64,000 nt of DNA from Pelodera strongyloides (taxonomy: Eukaryota > Nematoda > Chromadorea > Rhabditida > Rhabditidae): positions 1-64,000 of the forward strand of contig JAANDG010000334.1 of assembly GCA_036852015.1 (NCBI GenBank), given 5' to 3'. The notes under the pieces are model-generated. The model did no database searches, was not told the DNA's origin, and was given only the letters and a program-made list of their open reading frames with translations. A program made the translations under genes and the position numbers. Shown piece after piece: positions 20,801-33,818 of this stretch. The number at the start of each line of letters is the position of its first letter. Within the stretch, counting starts at the first letter, position 1.

Positions 20801-23800
20801 ATGAACGAATTACCAGACACCACGGGGCCTACTACCCGTATGACCACCCGTGGAATTCATAGGAATTATGCCGAGGATTCGGACGCATCTGGCAGTCACA
20901 ATCGGTATGTGCGGGTCAGAATATTATAAATACCACCCTTTGTATAAAAAGGAAGATTTACAAGTAGCCTTACAACTAGCGAACGAAATTTTACGTAGAG
21001 GGACTGTTGAAGGTAAATCATGTGTGTTCGTTCACCTATGTATGCCTTTCAAACCAATTAAGAACGAACTCCTTTGTAGAGAGGAAGCAATGGACACTGA
21101 CGAAGGCGTGTTTCGTGTACCGCAAACACCATCCATGAGAGGCCGAAAGAGAAGGGCAACCGATGACTCCGGAGGCTTCAATCTCGAAGCGGTGTGCTTT
21201 AATTATAGACTGTAACGTACGTCATACATATGAACAAACAAATAAAGTTCCGTAAGATTTATTATTATTATTTCATTCAGCCAAAGCGTGGTCGTCCTCG
21301 GGGTGGTGGTGTTGGAAGTAGAGGAGGTCGAGGTGGTGGTCGACGATCAGCTGGATCTACTTCCCACGCAGAGACTCCTCTTTTTGGAGCCGTCAAGTAC
21401 AATAAGGATCCTGATGTATGCTTTTCACTTTTTTTTGTGTTAGTGTTAGTTTCTTTGGTTTCTCTAAGTGGTCTTACACACACTCTCTTATCTCCTTTTC
21501 CTGTGTATCGTAAATTCAGGCATGTACGCTGTGCGCATTAAAAAATTTGTCCGAAAGAAAAGTAGTTGTGCATGTACGTTGTGGACCGTGCACATTAAAA
21601 ATTGTCAGAAAGAAAAGTATATATATATAAAAGTAGTGGCTCCCCGTGACAATAGAAGTTATGTTTTAATTCTGCGTTTGACTTTCAAGCGTATATTACC
21701 TACTACAATAATGTGTGTATTTTACGCTTACACACTCGGTTTTTTAGTTGAATTGGTAAGTAGCTTCATAATTGGGAAAGAACCCTTTTTTCTAATTTCT
21801 GAGATTTACAGCAAGCCGTCGACGATTGGATTGCGCGTTATGAAGAGGATACCGATGCTGGAATAGTTGAATTGCAACAGTTTCTTTTGTCTTCTTGTGG
21901 ATGTAGAGGCCAGCTCACGGCGGAAATGCTCTTGAAAATGGACTACAGGTATGGATTTAATTTCATTGAATTATTGGTAATGTGGTTTCAAAGTGTGCTG
22001 AAAATTTACCGTACGAGAACATATTTATGTATTTTCCATATTATATATGCAGATTTGGTGAAAAAATACGGTAGTATTGACAGAGTCACGCCGATTTTTT
22101 GGGATACTTGCAAAACCCATAAAATAAATGGTAATTGTGTTGACTTGGGTATGGTTTCCCGAATCCCGGGATTCTGGCTTATGAGTTGTAATGGAGAATT
22201 CCACTTGGAAGTTTGTTCTTTATAGTTTTGATCAGAGTTAAATTCTAAATAATTGAACATAGGATTATTATATAATTAGGAATTTAATTTTTTATTTGCC
22301 ATTTCAGTGAGATCATTCGTCTGATGACCGAGGAGTTTGATGAAGAATCGGGCGAATATCCGATGATCATGGCCGGCGCACAGTGGAAACGATTCAGACA
22401 CAATTTCTCCACTCTTATTATGGTACGATGTCATCTTTTTATTATTTTGTTACCTTTCTTCAACTTTATTGTGTAGTAGCACAATTTATTATTATTTTCT
22501 GCTTGCCTTTTTCGCCCTCGTGCAGTTCAAACTGGTGAATTCATGTGCAGTTTTGATGTCATTTTTGTGCAAACCTATTTGAACGTTTTACTTTACTTTA
22601 TGCTTTTCTACATTTAAAACATATATTAAATAACTGTTTAATTCTTTTCTACTTTAATCAAAATACCTTTTATTTTCCTTTTTAATTACCGTTTCTTCTT
22701 TTCAGACAGTGATATCCAAGTGCAAGTCTTCAATTATCTTCGACGGTCACTTGATGGACGCTGTCATTCAGTTATTGACTGGATTGGCCGACAGTCAAGT
22801 TAGAGCATTCCGACACACGGCCACATTTGCTGGTGAGCAGTTTTTGGAGTTTAGATGAATACCACGATCATACTTACACACAAACAACACTCGTAAATAT
22901 ATTAGGATAACTATTTTTTAAACCGTGACTGTGTTTTGGTCGGTGCTTGGTGCTTGCATTCAAATGTATATATCTGAAGGAACATTCCCCAGATGAAAAT
23001 AGAAGAAGTTGAAAAGTGGTGTTTTTCTTGCCTCATTTTGATTTAGTGAATACTCATTGGGCAATTTTCCCCTTTTCAGCCATGAAACTTTCCTCCGCTC
23101 TGGTGGACGTCACTGTGGAGTTGAATGAGAGCAAGGTTAGTGTTTGGTTTTATGTTTAGGTAGGTGTGGATGTGGATTGCCTGTATTCACTCTACAGTAC
23201 ACTGTAATGAATAATTAGATTTTTTTACGAGGAACTAGATGCGTAGATATTATTTGTGCCAAATAAAGTCGCTTTTGTGGTATTTTGAGATTTTTTATTT
23301 TATGTGATATACATGTTATTGTTGCAGAATCGTAACCAGAAACAAATGACAGCGGAAAGGAATAAGATAAAAGCGATGGGCGGTGCTGCGGGAAGCGATA
23401 AACTGGATGTGCTCATTGCACTCAAGGACGAGGCTAGTATTTTTGCTCTTGATGAGATTATTCGAGTTGTTGGTTTTTACAGTTGTTTATTAGGAATGAA
23501 GTGCCGTAATCCGTAATGGATGTACCTCCATATGAAACAGGTAGACAGATGCATTTGTTATTTTTTCGATTTTTTTTTATTAAATTTTGATTGCTTTTCG
23601 GAGAGAAAGACAAGGTGGTTTTTTATATTAGTTTATTTTAGTTGGAAGGTCATGTGGAAGAAGTTCGCGAGATGTTGAAATACGTGTTCAGGAGTGTGTT
23701 TGTGCATCGTTACAGGTTGGTGTTATTACCAAGTTGATGATAGAATAACGCGTTTCTTTTTCTCTTTTTAGTGCCGCCTGCAGCAGAATCTTGTAAAAAT

Positions 23801-26800
23801 ATCACTGAAATGGCAAACAAAAATTTAAAATGCTGATGAATATGTTTAGAGAGGGGAAAGAGAGGCATTGTTGCAGAACTGATGCTGAGAAGCCCTCAAA
23901 TTTGAAACTGGAGGAGTGTGGAACATTTTTTTAGTTGCTTTGCTGGTGTGTAACTATTTCTACTTGTTATGTTTACAGAGACGTGCTTCCCGACATTCGT
24001 GCAATTTGTGTTTCGGAGCTGGGCAATTGGATGCTTGTTTATCCCGAGCACTTTCTGGATGACAGTTATTTGAAGTATATTGGATGGACGCTCTATGATA
24101 AGGTAAATATTATATATATATATTTTTCTTCCATCTTATCATCTGCTTTAGAAGACTGTTTTTTTAATCGTCCTGAACCTTTTCACTTACAGAAATACAC
24201 TGCGCGTGTGAAGCTCAGTTTTTAAATTTGCGTTCACGTTGACTTCCTTTTCTGATGCTGATGAATAAAGAGTTTAGTATAGGTGGTTGTATGCCAATCG
24301 TACCTAGTGTATTTTTAGGTTCCCGATGTTCGATATAAGTGTGTGGCAGCGTTGCTTCCCCTCTACCAGCGTACCGATGTTGTATCTAAACTGGAACTGT
24401 TTACTGCAAAGTTCCAGGTATTTGTCATTTTTGTGATGTATTGTTTTGAGATTGAGTGTAGTTTTTATATGTTCGTGGTTCGTGTTAAATGCTGTTGATT
24501 ATTATTGATATAATTATAATTAGTATTATTTATCGTGATTATTATTATTGTTGTTGCTTGTTGTTGAATATTCTTATAGTTGTTATTATTATAATTATTA
24601 AAATTACAGGAGCGTCTCGTCAGCATGGTTTCCGACAAAGATAATGAAACTGCTGTGAAAGCGTGCGCTCTAATGACAGCTATATACAGGTGAGGATTTT
24701 TGAAATTCGTTTGCTATATAAATTGCCGAGATGCCGAATAATCAATAAGTGCCTACAAAGCAACCCATAATCATCTTAGACCTCAAATTGGGTACTTAAA
24801 CCGTACAATACAATGCTTACAATTACGATTTGATTTCCACCTTGAGAGGTTTCATTCAAGTTCAGATTGATTGATTATAAACTTTTAATAATGATGTATA
24901 TTTAAAAAGAGCATACTGAATTACAGGGCCTTCCCCACCTTGCTGACTGCCGAGAACTGCATTCCGATTTATGAGCTCGTCTACGCCCTTTATAGACCAC
25001 TCGCCGTGGCTGCGGGAGAGTTTTTGAATATGAAGGTGCGTTTTTTTAGTGAAGAGTAAGATAGAATAGCTGGGAGTCCTCTCGTCCACTGCTGATTCTT
25101 TTTTCATTTGAAAGAATAAGGGTAGAACGGGTTTGGAGTGGCTTGTGGTTTCAGTTTCTGTTCTCCAAAAGGGTGAAAACTATTTTCTGTGTTGAATATG
25201 ATATGAATTACGATTACTAAATAGTTTAGTATTGTTACTGATTTTGAGTACGTCTTTACGGAAAAATTATATGCAGGTATTTCTGCGTTCCGAGGAGAGC
25301 ACTGATACCCTTCACGAGAACCCGAATAAGCGTCTGATCATAGATCTCATTCACTTTTTCATCGAAGGAGAGGTTTGTCGCAGTTTTAACATTTTTCCTT
25401 TTTCAACCTATACCCTTATTACGGTTTGTATACAAACTACTTCATCAAACTGAGCCCATTAACCGAATGGAAGCAAATAAATAACGTATGTGTGGTTATT
25501 TTGCGCATATAAAGATTTGTTGAAACATGCAAATTGACGGTAGAAGCTTTTTTTTAATAATGAGAAAGTAACCGAGTACCGCTCTAGCTATATAGGACTT
25601 GGTAGAGCCGGGCTCGGGGAATGGGTGTGTACCTTGTTGGTCCTACGTGTCACAGTGTGTCACTAGTTTATATCGTACATTTAGTGTCACGAGCATGGAG
25701 CCTATCTTGTCGACGCTCTATTCGACACAAATGATATGATCCGTGATTGGGCTGCGTATGTGGAGGTGTTGAAGAGTGACGAAGGTGAATTATAGACAGT
25801 TTGTTTTGGTAATTTGTAGTTTGTATATTGTTTTAATTCAGTTTGTACTTTGTAGTATATATATATATATATATATATTGTTTAAATTCAGTTTGTGCTT
25901 TGTAGTTTCTAGTCTCTATATTGTTTTAATTCAATTTGTACAAGTCACATGAAATATCACATCCTAACAATAAGTAATGAACAGGACCGTGAAATTGTGG
26001 TCTTGTGGTTTTATTTATCCTGTGTATGTGTATAGCGTTGTATTTTTATTATTTTTTTATTATAATCAATAAATCAATTTAGCCAACGATATTGATAGTC
26101 AGCTGATCGAGGTGATGTGCTGTGCAGTGAGACAAGCCGCTACTGGAGAACACCCTGTCGGAAGGTCGATGGTTAGTTGGTTTTGTGATTTTTTTATTGT
26201 TTATATTGATGCGTTCCTGATAATGAGTGTCAATTTTCTTTATGTATAAGTGATTTTTGTTTGCTGATTAGATCTCTCTTTTTTTTAAGATCTTTTTTTG
26301 TTTTGTTTCCGTTCGTTATGGTTGTTTAGTTGTTTTTATAAAACACGTAATCACTACGTACAGTACATACAACTTTTGTAGGTTTTGCACTTGGTTCTTG
26401 TGTTCAAGCCCAATAAAAGTTGCATGTATGTAAGATTACTTATTTAATAAATTATAAAAACATCTAAGCAACCATAGCGAACGAGCATGTGTTAGGATAG
26501 CGGTTGTGGCTTAAATAACGTACCGTTGCTGCTCGTATTCATTCAATTCAAATGTGATTTCAGGTGAAGCGTGGCCAGGCCGCCACCTCAAAGGAGACCC
26601 GGATTCTGGCAGCGGAAAGGACCAACATTTCGGAAGTCTTCATCCCCACACTTCCGATGTTGATTAACAGGGTATGTCTGTATTTTTTTGGCTTAATTTT
26701 TGGATGTAGTGTTTTGACTCTCTTGGTTCAATCTAACAATAAGTAAGTAAAAGAGAGAGAGAGACAGAGAGAGACAGAGAGAAGGAGAGAAGGGACAGAG

Positions 26801-29800
26801 ACAAACTTTGTCTCTAATGTTCAGGTTTAGCCGAAAATATATTTCATGGTTTCAGTACATTGCGGACCGGGACAAGATTCTCAACCTGGTTTCCCTCCCG
26901 CTTTACTTCCAACTCGAAATGTATCTGGCGAGTGATATGACACAGGTGAGAGAGAGAGGGAGTTTGCTTTTTCTTTACTTCTAGTTTTGAGTTTTGACCC
27001 TCTTTACGTTACTCTTGGAGAGTAGACGCGCCCTCGGCACTCATTCTCACGTTTTGTGTTGCATTCGTTGTCATTATATGTGTTTATGGCGGGATGCGGA
27101 TGTGCTGTATCATAAAGTGGTGTTGTGGTGTAACAGGTGATTTTGTAACATGCTGGATAACTGCATTTCCATCCCCATTTAGTATGCAAATGCCTGTGTG
27201 AATAAACCACGGAATTGGCGAGAACAGACCAACAGTCCGCAATTAGCATACAGTACAAAGTGCCATAGTTTAAACGTGCATCCTCAGAAACTCCACTTTC
27301 TCACTCATTGATAAACCAGTTAATATTCTTAATCGTATTCCTTTAGCGCGCCGTCGAGCTGATGAAAGCGCTTGAATTGGTGGTGGAAAAGCATCCAGAC
27401 AAGGAGGTCATTTCCCAGGTATTATTATTATTATTATTAATTCATTTTCACAAGGTGAGAAGATCGTTTAATGTCTGGATTGTTTCAGGTCCATTTGTTT
27501 TACCATGTTTGTGAAACATGGATGGTTTTGACCATTACTGATACTGATTTACTGATTTTCACTTACGTAGCGTGTCTTTGTTCGTAAGCTGTATTGATGC
27601 GTTTCGAAGTGAAGGCAGCATTCTCGAAACGAGTTTGCCTTTCTTATGAGTAATGTGAAACATGGATTTATTCGAGTCCAAAATTAACGTTGATTACTGG
27701 AGGATTTTTAGTGTAGTAGGTGCTTGACATATTGATTTTTCAAGGGGTTTAGTCTCCAGTTTGTATTATTGTCAATTGTGTGCTATCTAACGTAGCCTAG
27801 AGTACTTGGAAATAACGTAAATGTTAGAGGCTAGAGGTAGTGGTTAGAGTCACTGAGTTTTGCACATTGTATACGTAAGTGAGCCACTTGTTATTAATTT
27901 CGAAATGTTTCTTATACATTAACTGACGTTTAGGTTGCTGAGGTAGTTCAGCATTTGACATCGTGCAGCGGCACCGCTCAAGTTACGGATACGGCTAGAA
28001 GCAAGGTGACAGTTTTCTTGTGTACTTTGCTTAGTTTTTGTCGAATCTTTATCTTGTATGCTAAACATTGAACTTTGATTTGATTAAATTTTTCGATCAA
28101 AATCAAAATTTATGAAATTTATCTCAGGACTGGTATCTGGTATTATTTGCATTCACTTTGGCATTTGATTTGATTGTCAACTTATACATTTGAGAGAGCA
28201 CAATAGTTCTTTTTTTTAATTTGAATCAACGCAATTTACTATCAACAAACACGTGTAAGTGATATGGATCGTGGATCGTGGATCGTACTAGTATAGTATG
28301 CTTGTTTATGGGTGTTTATTTAAGCTTCTCGACGGTCTTGTCCTGCAAGTCCGTGTTCAAGTTGACCGCGTGGAAAAGGAGGAGATGTTGGATGAAGACG
28401 ATGAAGCTGCACTCAAAAGTGCATTCAGAAAGGTCCTCTCATTTGCAAGGTAATTAATTTTGAATAAGGTAATTAAAAGCTCATTCATGAATGTCGTCTC
28501 ATTTGCGAGGTATAAGGGGGAATTGTATTTTTGTATTTTTACGAATGTTTATTGAACTTATAGACAATGTGCACGTTACGGAAAACATTTTGTGTGTTAT
28601 GATCTCTAGCTTGTGGGGACTAGATGAAGCGTTGGTCTGTGTTTGTGTGAATATATGGAATTCCTTTGTTTGGAATTTTTTGAACTATTTTTAATTTAGC
28701 GCCATTGATCCTCACAAACAGGATGTGTTCGACAAGTGTATGCAGGTATTTATTATTTAGATTTTATTTTATTTTAGGATAATAGAAGGCCAATACGTCA
28801 CGGTGTTCAGTGACGTAATTTATTTGCGATTTCTTTGTTAGGGTTGGGGTTCTGTTGCAGCTGCTCCTCTTAATAGCTGTATGCTCGTTACTAGCTGCCC
28901 CTTTGCAGATCCGTATTCTGATAAATTTCGGTGTTTCCTAGTTTCCTTTAAGGATGGTACGTTGGGGTGAGAGTCATTCCCCGATGCATTATATGCTAAT
29001 GAGTATGGTCAGAATTCAGAATAAACAATCCCCCTATACCACATTACATGGGAATGCTGCGATTGTCCAGGAACTTCAAAAACGGGCCATTATATAGCTT
29101 TACATATGAATGCGGTTGCCCAGGAACTTCAAAAACGGGCCATTATATAGCTTTACATATGAATGCGGTTGTCCAGGAACTTCAAAAACCGGCTATTATA
29201 TCGCGTTGCTGTTTAAGGTGGTCCATTGGGGTGAGAGTCGTGCTCCTGCCGAGGTGATCCAGTGCTCAGTGCAGTATATGTCACTCACGCTCCATTGGGA
29301 TCTGTCGAGATTGACCAGAGAGCAGGAGACGAATAGAAATGTGAGTTTGGGGTTCTACTTTATTTTCCTTACTTGGTTTTTATGGCCTCTGTTGCTCAGA
29401 CATTCATTCAGCAGTTTGATATTTCATTTGCACTGATAAAACCGTGAAACTTGACCTGTTTTTCCGTTTAGCGTATCATGTTTCAAGACAGTGTTAAGAT
29501 GCTTTCCGGTAAATAGGTGGTAGTAAGTAGTCTGACTGAGTTGTTGAGTAGGCACGTACTTCGTTTAATTTTGTATAGTTTTTCTTATGCGTGGTATTGA
29601 CTGAGTTGGAGTCAAAATTTGAGGATGTATCTGAATATGAAATTATAATTCTAAACGCTTTATACGCATCAGAGTTCTAATTTAACTTGGAAAACATTGA
29701 TGACTTTGAAAGTTATGTAAGTTTTCTGACGTTTTAGGAAGCGGTTCGCAAACTTCGCAAGCGTTTGGATCAGTTTTTCAGCTGCTGTGAGCAAATTATG

Positions 29801-32800
29801 TCCGAGCACGTTAGTGGACTGGAAACGGTGAGTTTTATCTTATTTTGTGTTTTTTTAAATATTGACTGATTATCTAATAAGTAATTACGATTAGTACATT
29901 ATTTATTGAGCAACTCGAAACTAGTAAAATAACCTTGCGCCAAAATACTTTTTTAATGTTAGTAATCAAGGTTACTTTTTGGAGGAAAAATCCTGCATGT
30001 TTCACAAATTTCACATATGTCGTCATAATACGAACTAAATTTGTTTCGAGAATTTATGTCGCATTGTGTTTTATACAATAGTGTGGAGTATCTTCTATAT
30101 CTTCTCATGAATAGTTTTCGTATATATTGTGATTGAATTATGTGTTCGATTTCGATATGATGGTTTGAGTAATTGTCGTGGTTTGATTTTTTATTGTTTA
30201 ATTCATGTTTAAGACATTCCTCTCGATGTGCGACATTATGCTTGTATTCAACGATCAAATGGTGAAAAGATACGAGCATCTCAAAACTTTAATGCTCAAT
30301 TTGGATGTGGTAAGGGAATTTTTGAGAATTGAATTTAGATACTGTGTATGTTAATATTTGGTTGTTTAAATGTCCTTCGTTTTTGCATGGAGCCGCTGTT
30401 TTTATGTCTAGTCAAAATGTAAAACCTCTTGTTTGAAAGATGCTTGATGAAACATCTTGTTTTTTGGAGGCTTATAAGAATTAGTGAGACTCGTGGTAGT
30501 TTATATCAGCGTACTTGCGGCTATTAGAATTATGGTAGTTTAAAGATGTTAATTATGAATACGGTAAGTACCTGCTTTTGAGTGCTAGTAATTATAATGA
30601 CGGGAGAAAAATTGAACCTACCGATCTCTGAAGCTTACGAAAAAGTATGGTTAGTGAGTATGTATGCTACTGTATTTTGAAATGTCTTTATCTTTAGAAA
30701 GTGATGCGCCGCCTGAAGAATTATGTGACTGATAATGTGTTCATGCACGTCTCGCAGCAGTTTGACCAGCAGGTTTGTGGGTTTGTATTGTAGTGGGTTC
30801 ATATTTAAAATGTATTTATAGTGAAGATGTGCATGTTTATTGTTTATCTTGTATCGTTTTTCTGAATACAGCATCGTACGCTCTATGTATACATATGTAT
30901 TAGTTTCAATATTTTCTTGGTATCTTAGCGAAAATAACTGCTGGGAATGGTTGAGAGTTTGTGTATTATTGTATGACAACATTTTCTAATGTTATATTTC
31001 ATGAAGCTTTATCCCGTTTTTCTTTTATATTTTTTTTGCATATCAGGGGTACAATAACCATCTGCGATGCGGGCGGAAGGGGGGTTCCCCCGGCTGGAGG
31101 AAGGGGTGGAACCCATTTTTGCGCGTGTTTCTTGACCTATGCATATTCATCCTTTTCTCTACTATAGGAACAAGTCGAGCTAATGATGAAGCGTCGTCGA
31201 TTATTGGCCAACTTTTCGAAATTGGTGATACACGGAGTGATACCTGTATCTGAGGCGGCGGAAATGTTTGCACAATACGTCAAGGTACGGTACTCAATTG
31301 TTAGCTTACCTTATCATTAGCCAATTAGGCTGAAGCTTGGATTTTGATTCAAACTTATGGATCAAAGCTTAGGTTTAGAGCTTATTCTAAGGACTTCGCA
31401 GCTGAATGCGCTAAATACTCAGCGTTTGATTTATTTAAATTACAGTACTACACGGACTTTGGTGATATTATCAAGACTGTGCTGCACAAGTGCCGTGATT
31501 TGGATATGATGGCAACTGCGAGAGCTATTGGAAAAGCCATGCGAATCACATATGAGAATATTAGGGTGAGTGTTTTTAAGTCCATACTTTGCATTCGAGC
31601 GTAACGCACACCACACAAACAAATAAACAAACAGATAATTATGTATTGTAAGACTTCATATAATAAGATACTTCAGGCCAGCAGTCGACAAGCCGAAATC
31701 GATCCACTGTCTGATGAGTTCACACAACTGAGGTATTGTATATACTTTTCTCATTTTTATATTGCTTCATTGATTTATGTTTGTTGCACGTTTCGTCTTA
31801 TTGTGTTTTGTACTCCTAAGTAATTAAAGCTATATAACATCCTTTTTTTTGATAATGATTTTGAATTATTAGCTTTGTAGGTTGGTCTTTCATTAATTAT
31901 CTTGAAGGTTTTTAGTTTTTACGGGATTTTTTCTGGGGTTTTCCCTTCATACATGCGGTATCTTTAGGGAACTGGCGAAACGGTTAGCGCCCGTCTTTGG
32001 AAACGATCATTTCCGTAACAGAGAAGCCGTCGCGTCGATTCACAGGTTAGTTTCATTCTCCTCTGAATACTTGGATCGCGTTTTATTATTATAATTATAC
32101 TTTATTACATACAATATGTGCAATGTGCAGTCTTGCCGAGATGCCTAGTTACGTATTGCAATTGAGTTTTGCTGAGTGAAAGAACACATAACACAAACTT
32201 AAACGAAGCGAATTGAATTTGATAAATAGTGTATACATACAGAGCACTGAATTCTATGGTACCAAATTAGGGGTGGGGTTTATGTGAATTGTTCCGGCAA
32301 ACAATAAGCCAATCAATGAGCTTGCTACCCTTACGTGAGGTATAGGTAGGTGTGTGGGCCGCGTTGTTTACCTGAACCTGAAAACAAAACTAATAATGTT
32401 TACGTTACAGAAACGGTGTCGTTTTCGCATTGGACATTGAAAATGGCCGCGCATCGCGAAATCCCCAGAATGTGTCATTTCTGGAAATTTTGATCGAGTT
32501 TTCCCCGAAACTCCTCAAACAGGACAAGATTTGCATGTAAGTTGGTTATATTTCTCTTCTATCTCTCTCTCCCTCTGTCTCTCTTTCTCTCTCGCTCTCA
32601 CTTTTATTGTTATTAATAATACTTAATATGTAAAAGAGTAACTGTAGCGTAATTTGCATACCGATGTGCGTTACGGAAATGCAAATTTTCGGCAATCGTT
32701 ACACGTGTTCGGGTATAAAAAGAGTGTCGCAGCTCAATATCGAAGTATGCTATGCATATGCAATTGTTTCCTATTATGTGAATTTCTTATAATACGTTTG

Positions 32801-33674
32801 AAATTTTGTATATAAGTATGCCCATGCTAAACCAGTCATATTTCCACCCTCAGGCGGCGGTAGTTAATATTTTTATACGTAGTCTATTTGATACTCTAAC
32901 GGGTATTTTCTTTATTATTCTGATCTAAAAGATAATATATTCAGTCTGCGCTACCTTGAAAAGCATGCCGCTGCAATGGGCAAGATCAGCACGGACACAT
33001 CGAAATGGTCGAGCTATGCTCTTTATAAGGATAGTCTCAAGGTATGTTTTGTTTTGTATGCCTTGTTTTGGGATTCTGGGGCTCTTCATGGGTGGTCTTC
33101 TTCGTGGGTGGTCCTTTATGGGTTGCATTCTTCGTGGGTGATCGTCTGGAATTCGGTATTGGTTGGGACCATTTTTTGTTGAGTTTCACTTCCCTTGTGA
33201 AAGGTTCCTGTGAAAGGTTATCCTATCTTTGCGTGGATAACGGAGCCAAAATTACGAAAAGGAGCCAAAACGGAGCCAAAATTACGAAAAGTCAATTTTA
33301 GTTCACTGTTTGGTATTTTGAGTGAACCGAAATGTTACGGTCGTTAAGAGATCCAGGCTCTTTTTGAGGATGATCAGTGGGTGGCCCACGCTCCTACGTG
33401 GGTGGTCCGTGGTCCATCGTGGGTGGTCTTCTTTGTAAGTACGTGTGTAACTGGTTGAGATCATTTCCTAATTAACCTGTACCCCTTTACTCATTCTCTT
33501 CCACTTCAGGAAAAGACGGCGGATGACGCCTCGTCGGTGCGTTCCTTTGCCCCGTCGTCGATTAATACGACGGCCCGGACGGCAGTGTCAACCACCCCGA
33601 CTAGAAGGGGACGGCCGCCCAAGAACGCGATCAGGGGCACCCCGACGCCATCTGAGAGTAGTTGGGAAAGATAG
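20801..33674 (+). CDS. scc-3: Cohesin subunit SA/STAG (SCC-3)
   Basis: Exons: 20801-20904, 21080-21191, 21281-21415, 21812-21948, 22308-22422, 22706-22832, 23080-23135, 23328-23432, 23642-23715, 23979-24102, 24319-24417, 24610-24689, 24927-25035, 25277-25372, 25685-25784, 26083-26171, 26564-26671, 26856-26945, 27347-27418, 27934-28005, 28325-28449, 28700-28745, 29218-29340, 29738-29827, 30214-30309, 30698-30772, 31168-31284, 31446-31565, 31677-31732, 31968-32045, 32411-32536, 32945-33041, 33510-33674. They sum to 3318 nt, 1105 residues, with all phases compatible. SA/STAG proteins bind the kleisin and DNA and are needed for sister-chromatid cohesion and chromatin loops. Diagnostic regions: [20 protein letters not shown] (residue ~119), [18 protein letters not shown], and the stromalin-conserved stretch [16 protein letters not shown] to [15 protein letters not shown] (residues ~315-365), followed by HEAT-type helices. 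The N-terminal tail has [10 protein letters not shown] and the last exon RRGRPPKN, both AT-hook-like. Exon 8 ends at a non-canonical GC donor in my model; exons 21, 23 and 25 use a TTTAAG-type acceptor. Confidence 0.93.
21522..21625. repeat. Intronic tandem duplication, about 55 bp x2
   Basis: GCATGTACG...CATTAAAAA...AAAGAAAAGTA occurs twice in a row in intron 3 of the cohesin gene. Confidence 0.6.
21995..22135. repeat. Dispersed repeat shared with 39040-39165
   Basis: Both copies contain TTTTCCATATTATATATGCAG, AAATACGGTAGTATTGACAG and CCGATTTTTTGGGATACTTG. This copy is in an intron of the cohesin gene, the other in an intron of the transporter gene. Terminal words also resemble 19328-19400. 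Confidence 0.75.
26310..26484. mobile_element. Foldback element in a cohesin-gene intron
   Basis: CGTTCGTTATGGTTG at the left and CAACCATAGCGAACG at the right, with pairing inner arms around GTAATC/GATTAC and ACATACAACTTTTGT. About 175 bp. Confidence 0.6.
29052..29205. repeat. 58 bp tandem repeat, ~2.6 copies
   Basis: The unit contains CAGGAACTTCAAAAACGGGC and TATATAGCTTTACATATGAATGCGG. It is in the intron directly before exon 23 of the cohesin gene; the last, diverged unit runs to within ~15 bp of the acceptor. Confidence 0.85.
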
Positions 33675-33812
33675 ATATCGATCGATTGGAATTGTAGTTT
33701 GTGGTTGAGGTTTGGATTGGAGGTTGGAGGATTGAACTTTGGAAGTTTGATGTTGATGTAAGTTTTGTATGTTACTTATGAGTGGAGGGAAAATAATAAT
33801 ATTAATAATAAT

Positions 33813-33818
33813 AATAAA
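33813..33818 (+). terminator. Candidate polyadenylation signal of the cohesin gene
   Basis: AATAAA about 140 bp after the stop codon. Confidence 0.5.

Noticed and set aside
20850..21215. 121-codon plus-strand frame
   Set aside because: It spans cohesin exons 1 and 2 and the intron between; the cohesin frame with splicing explains both ends.
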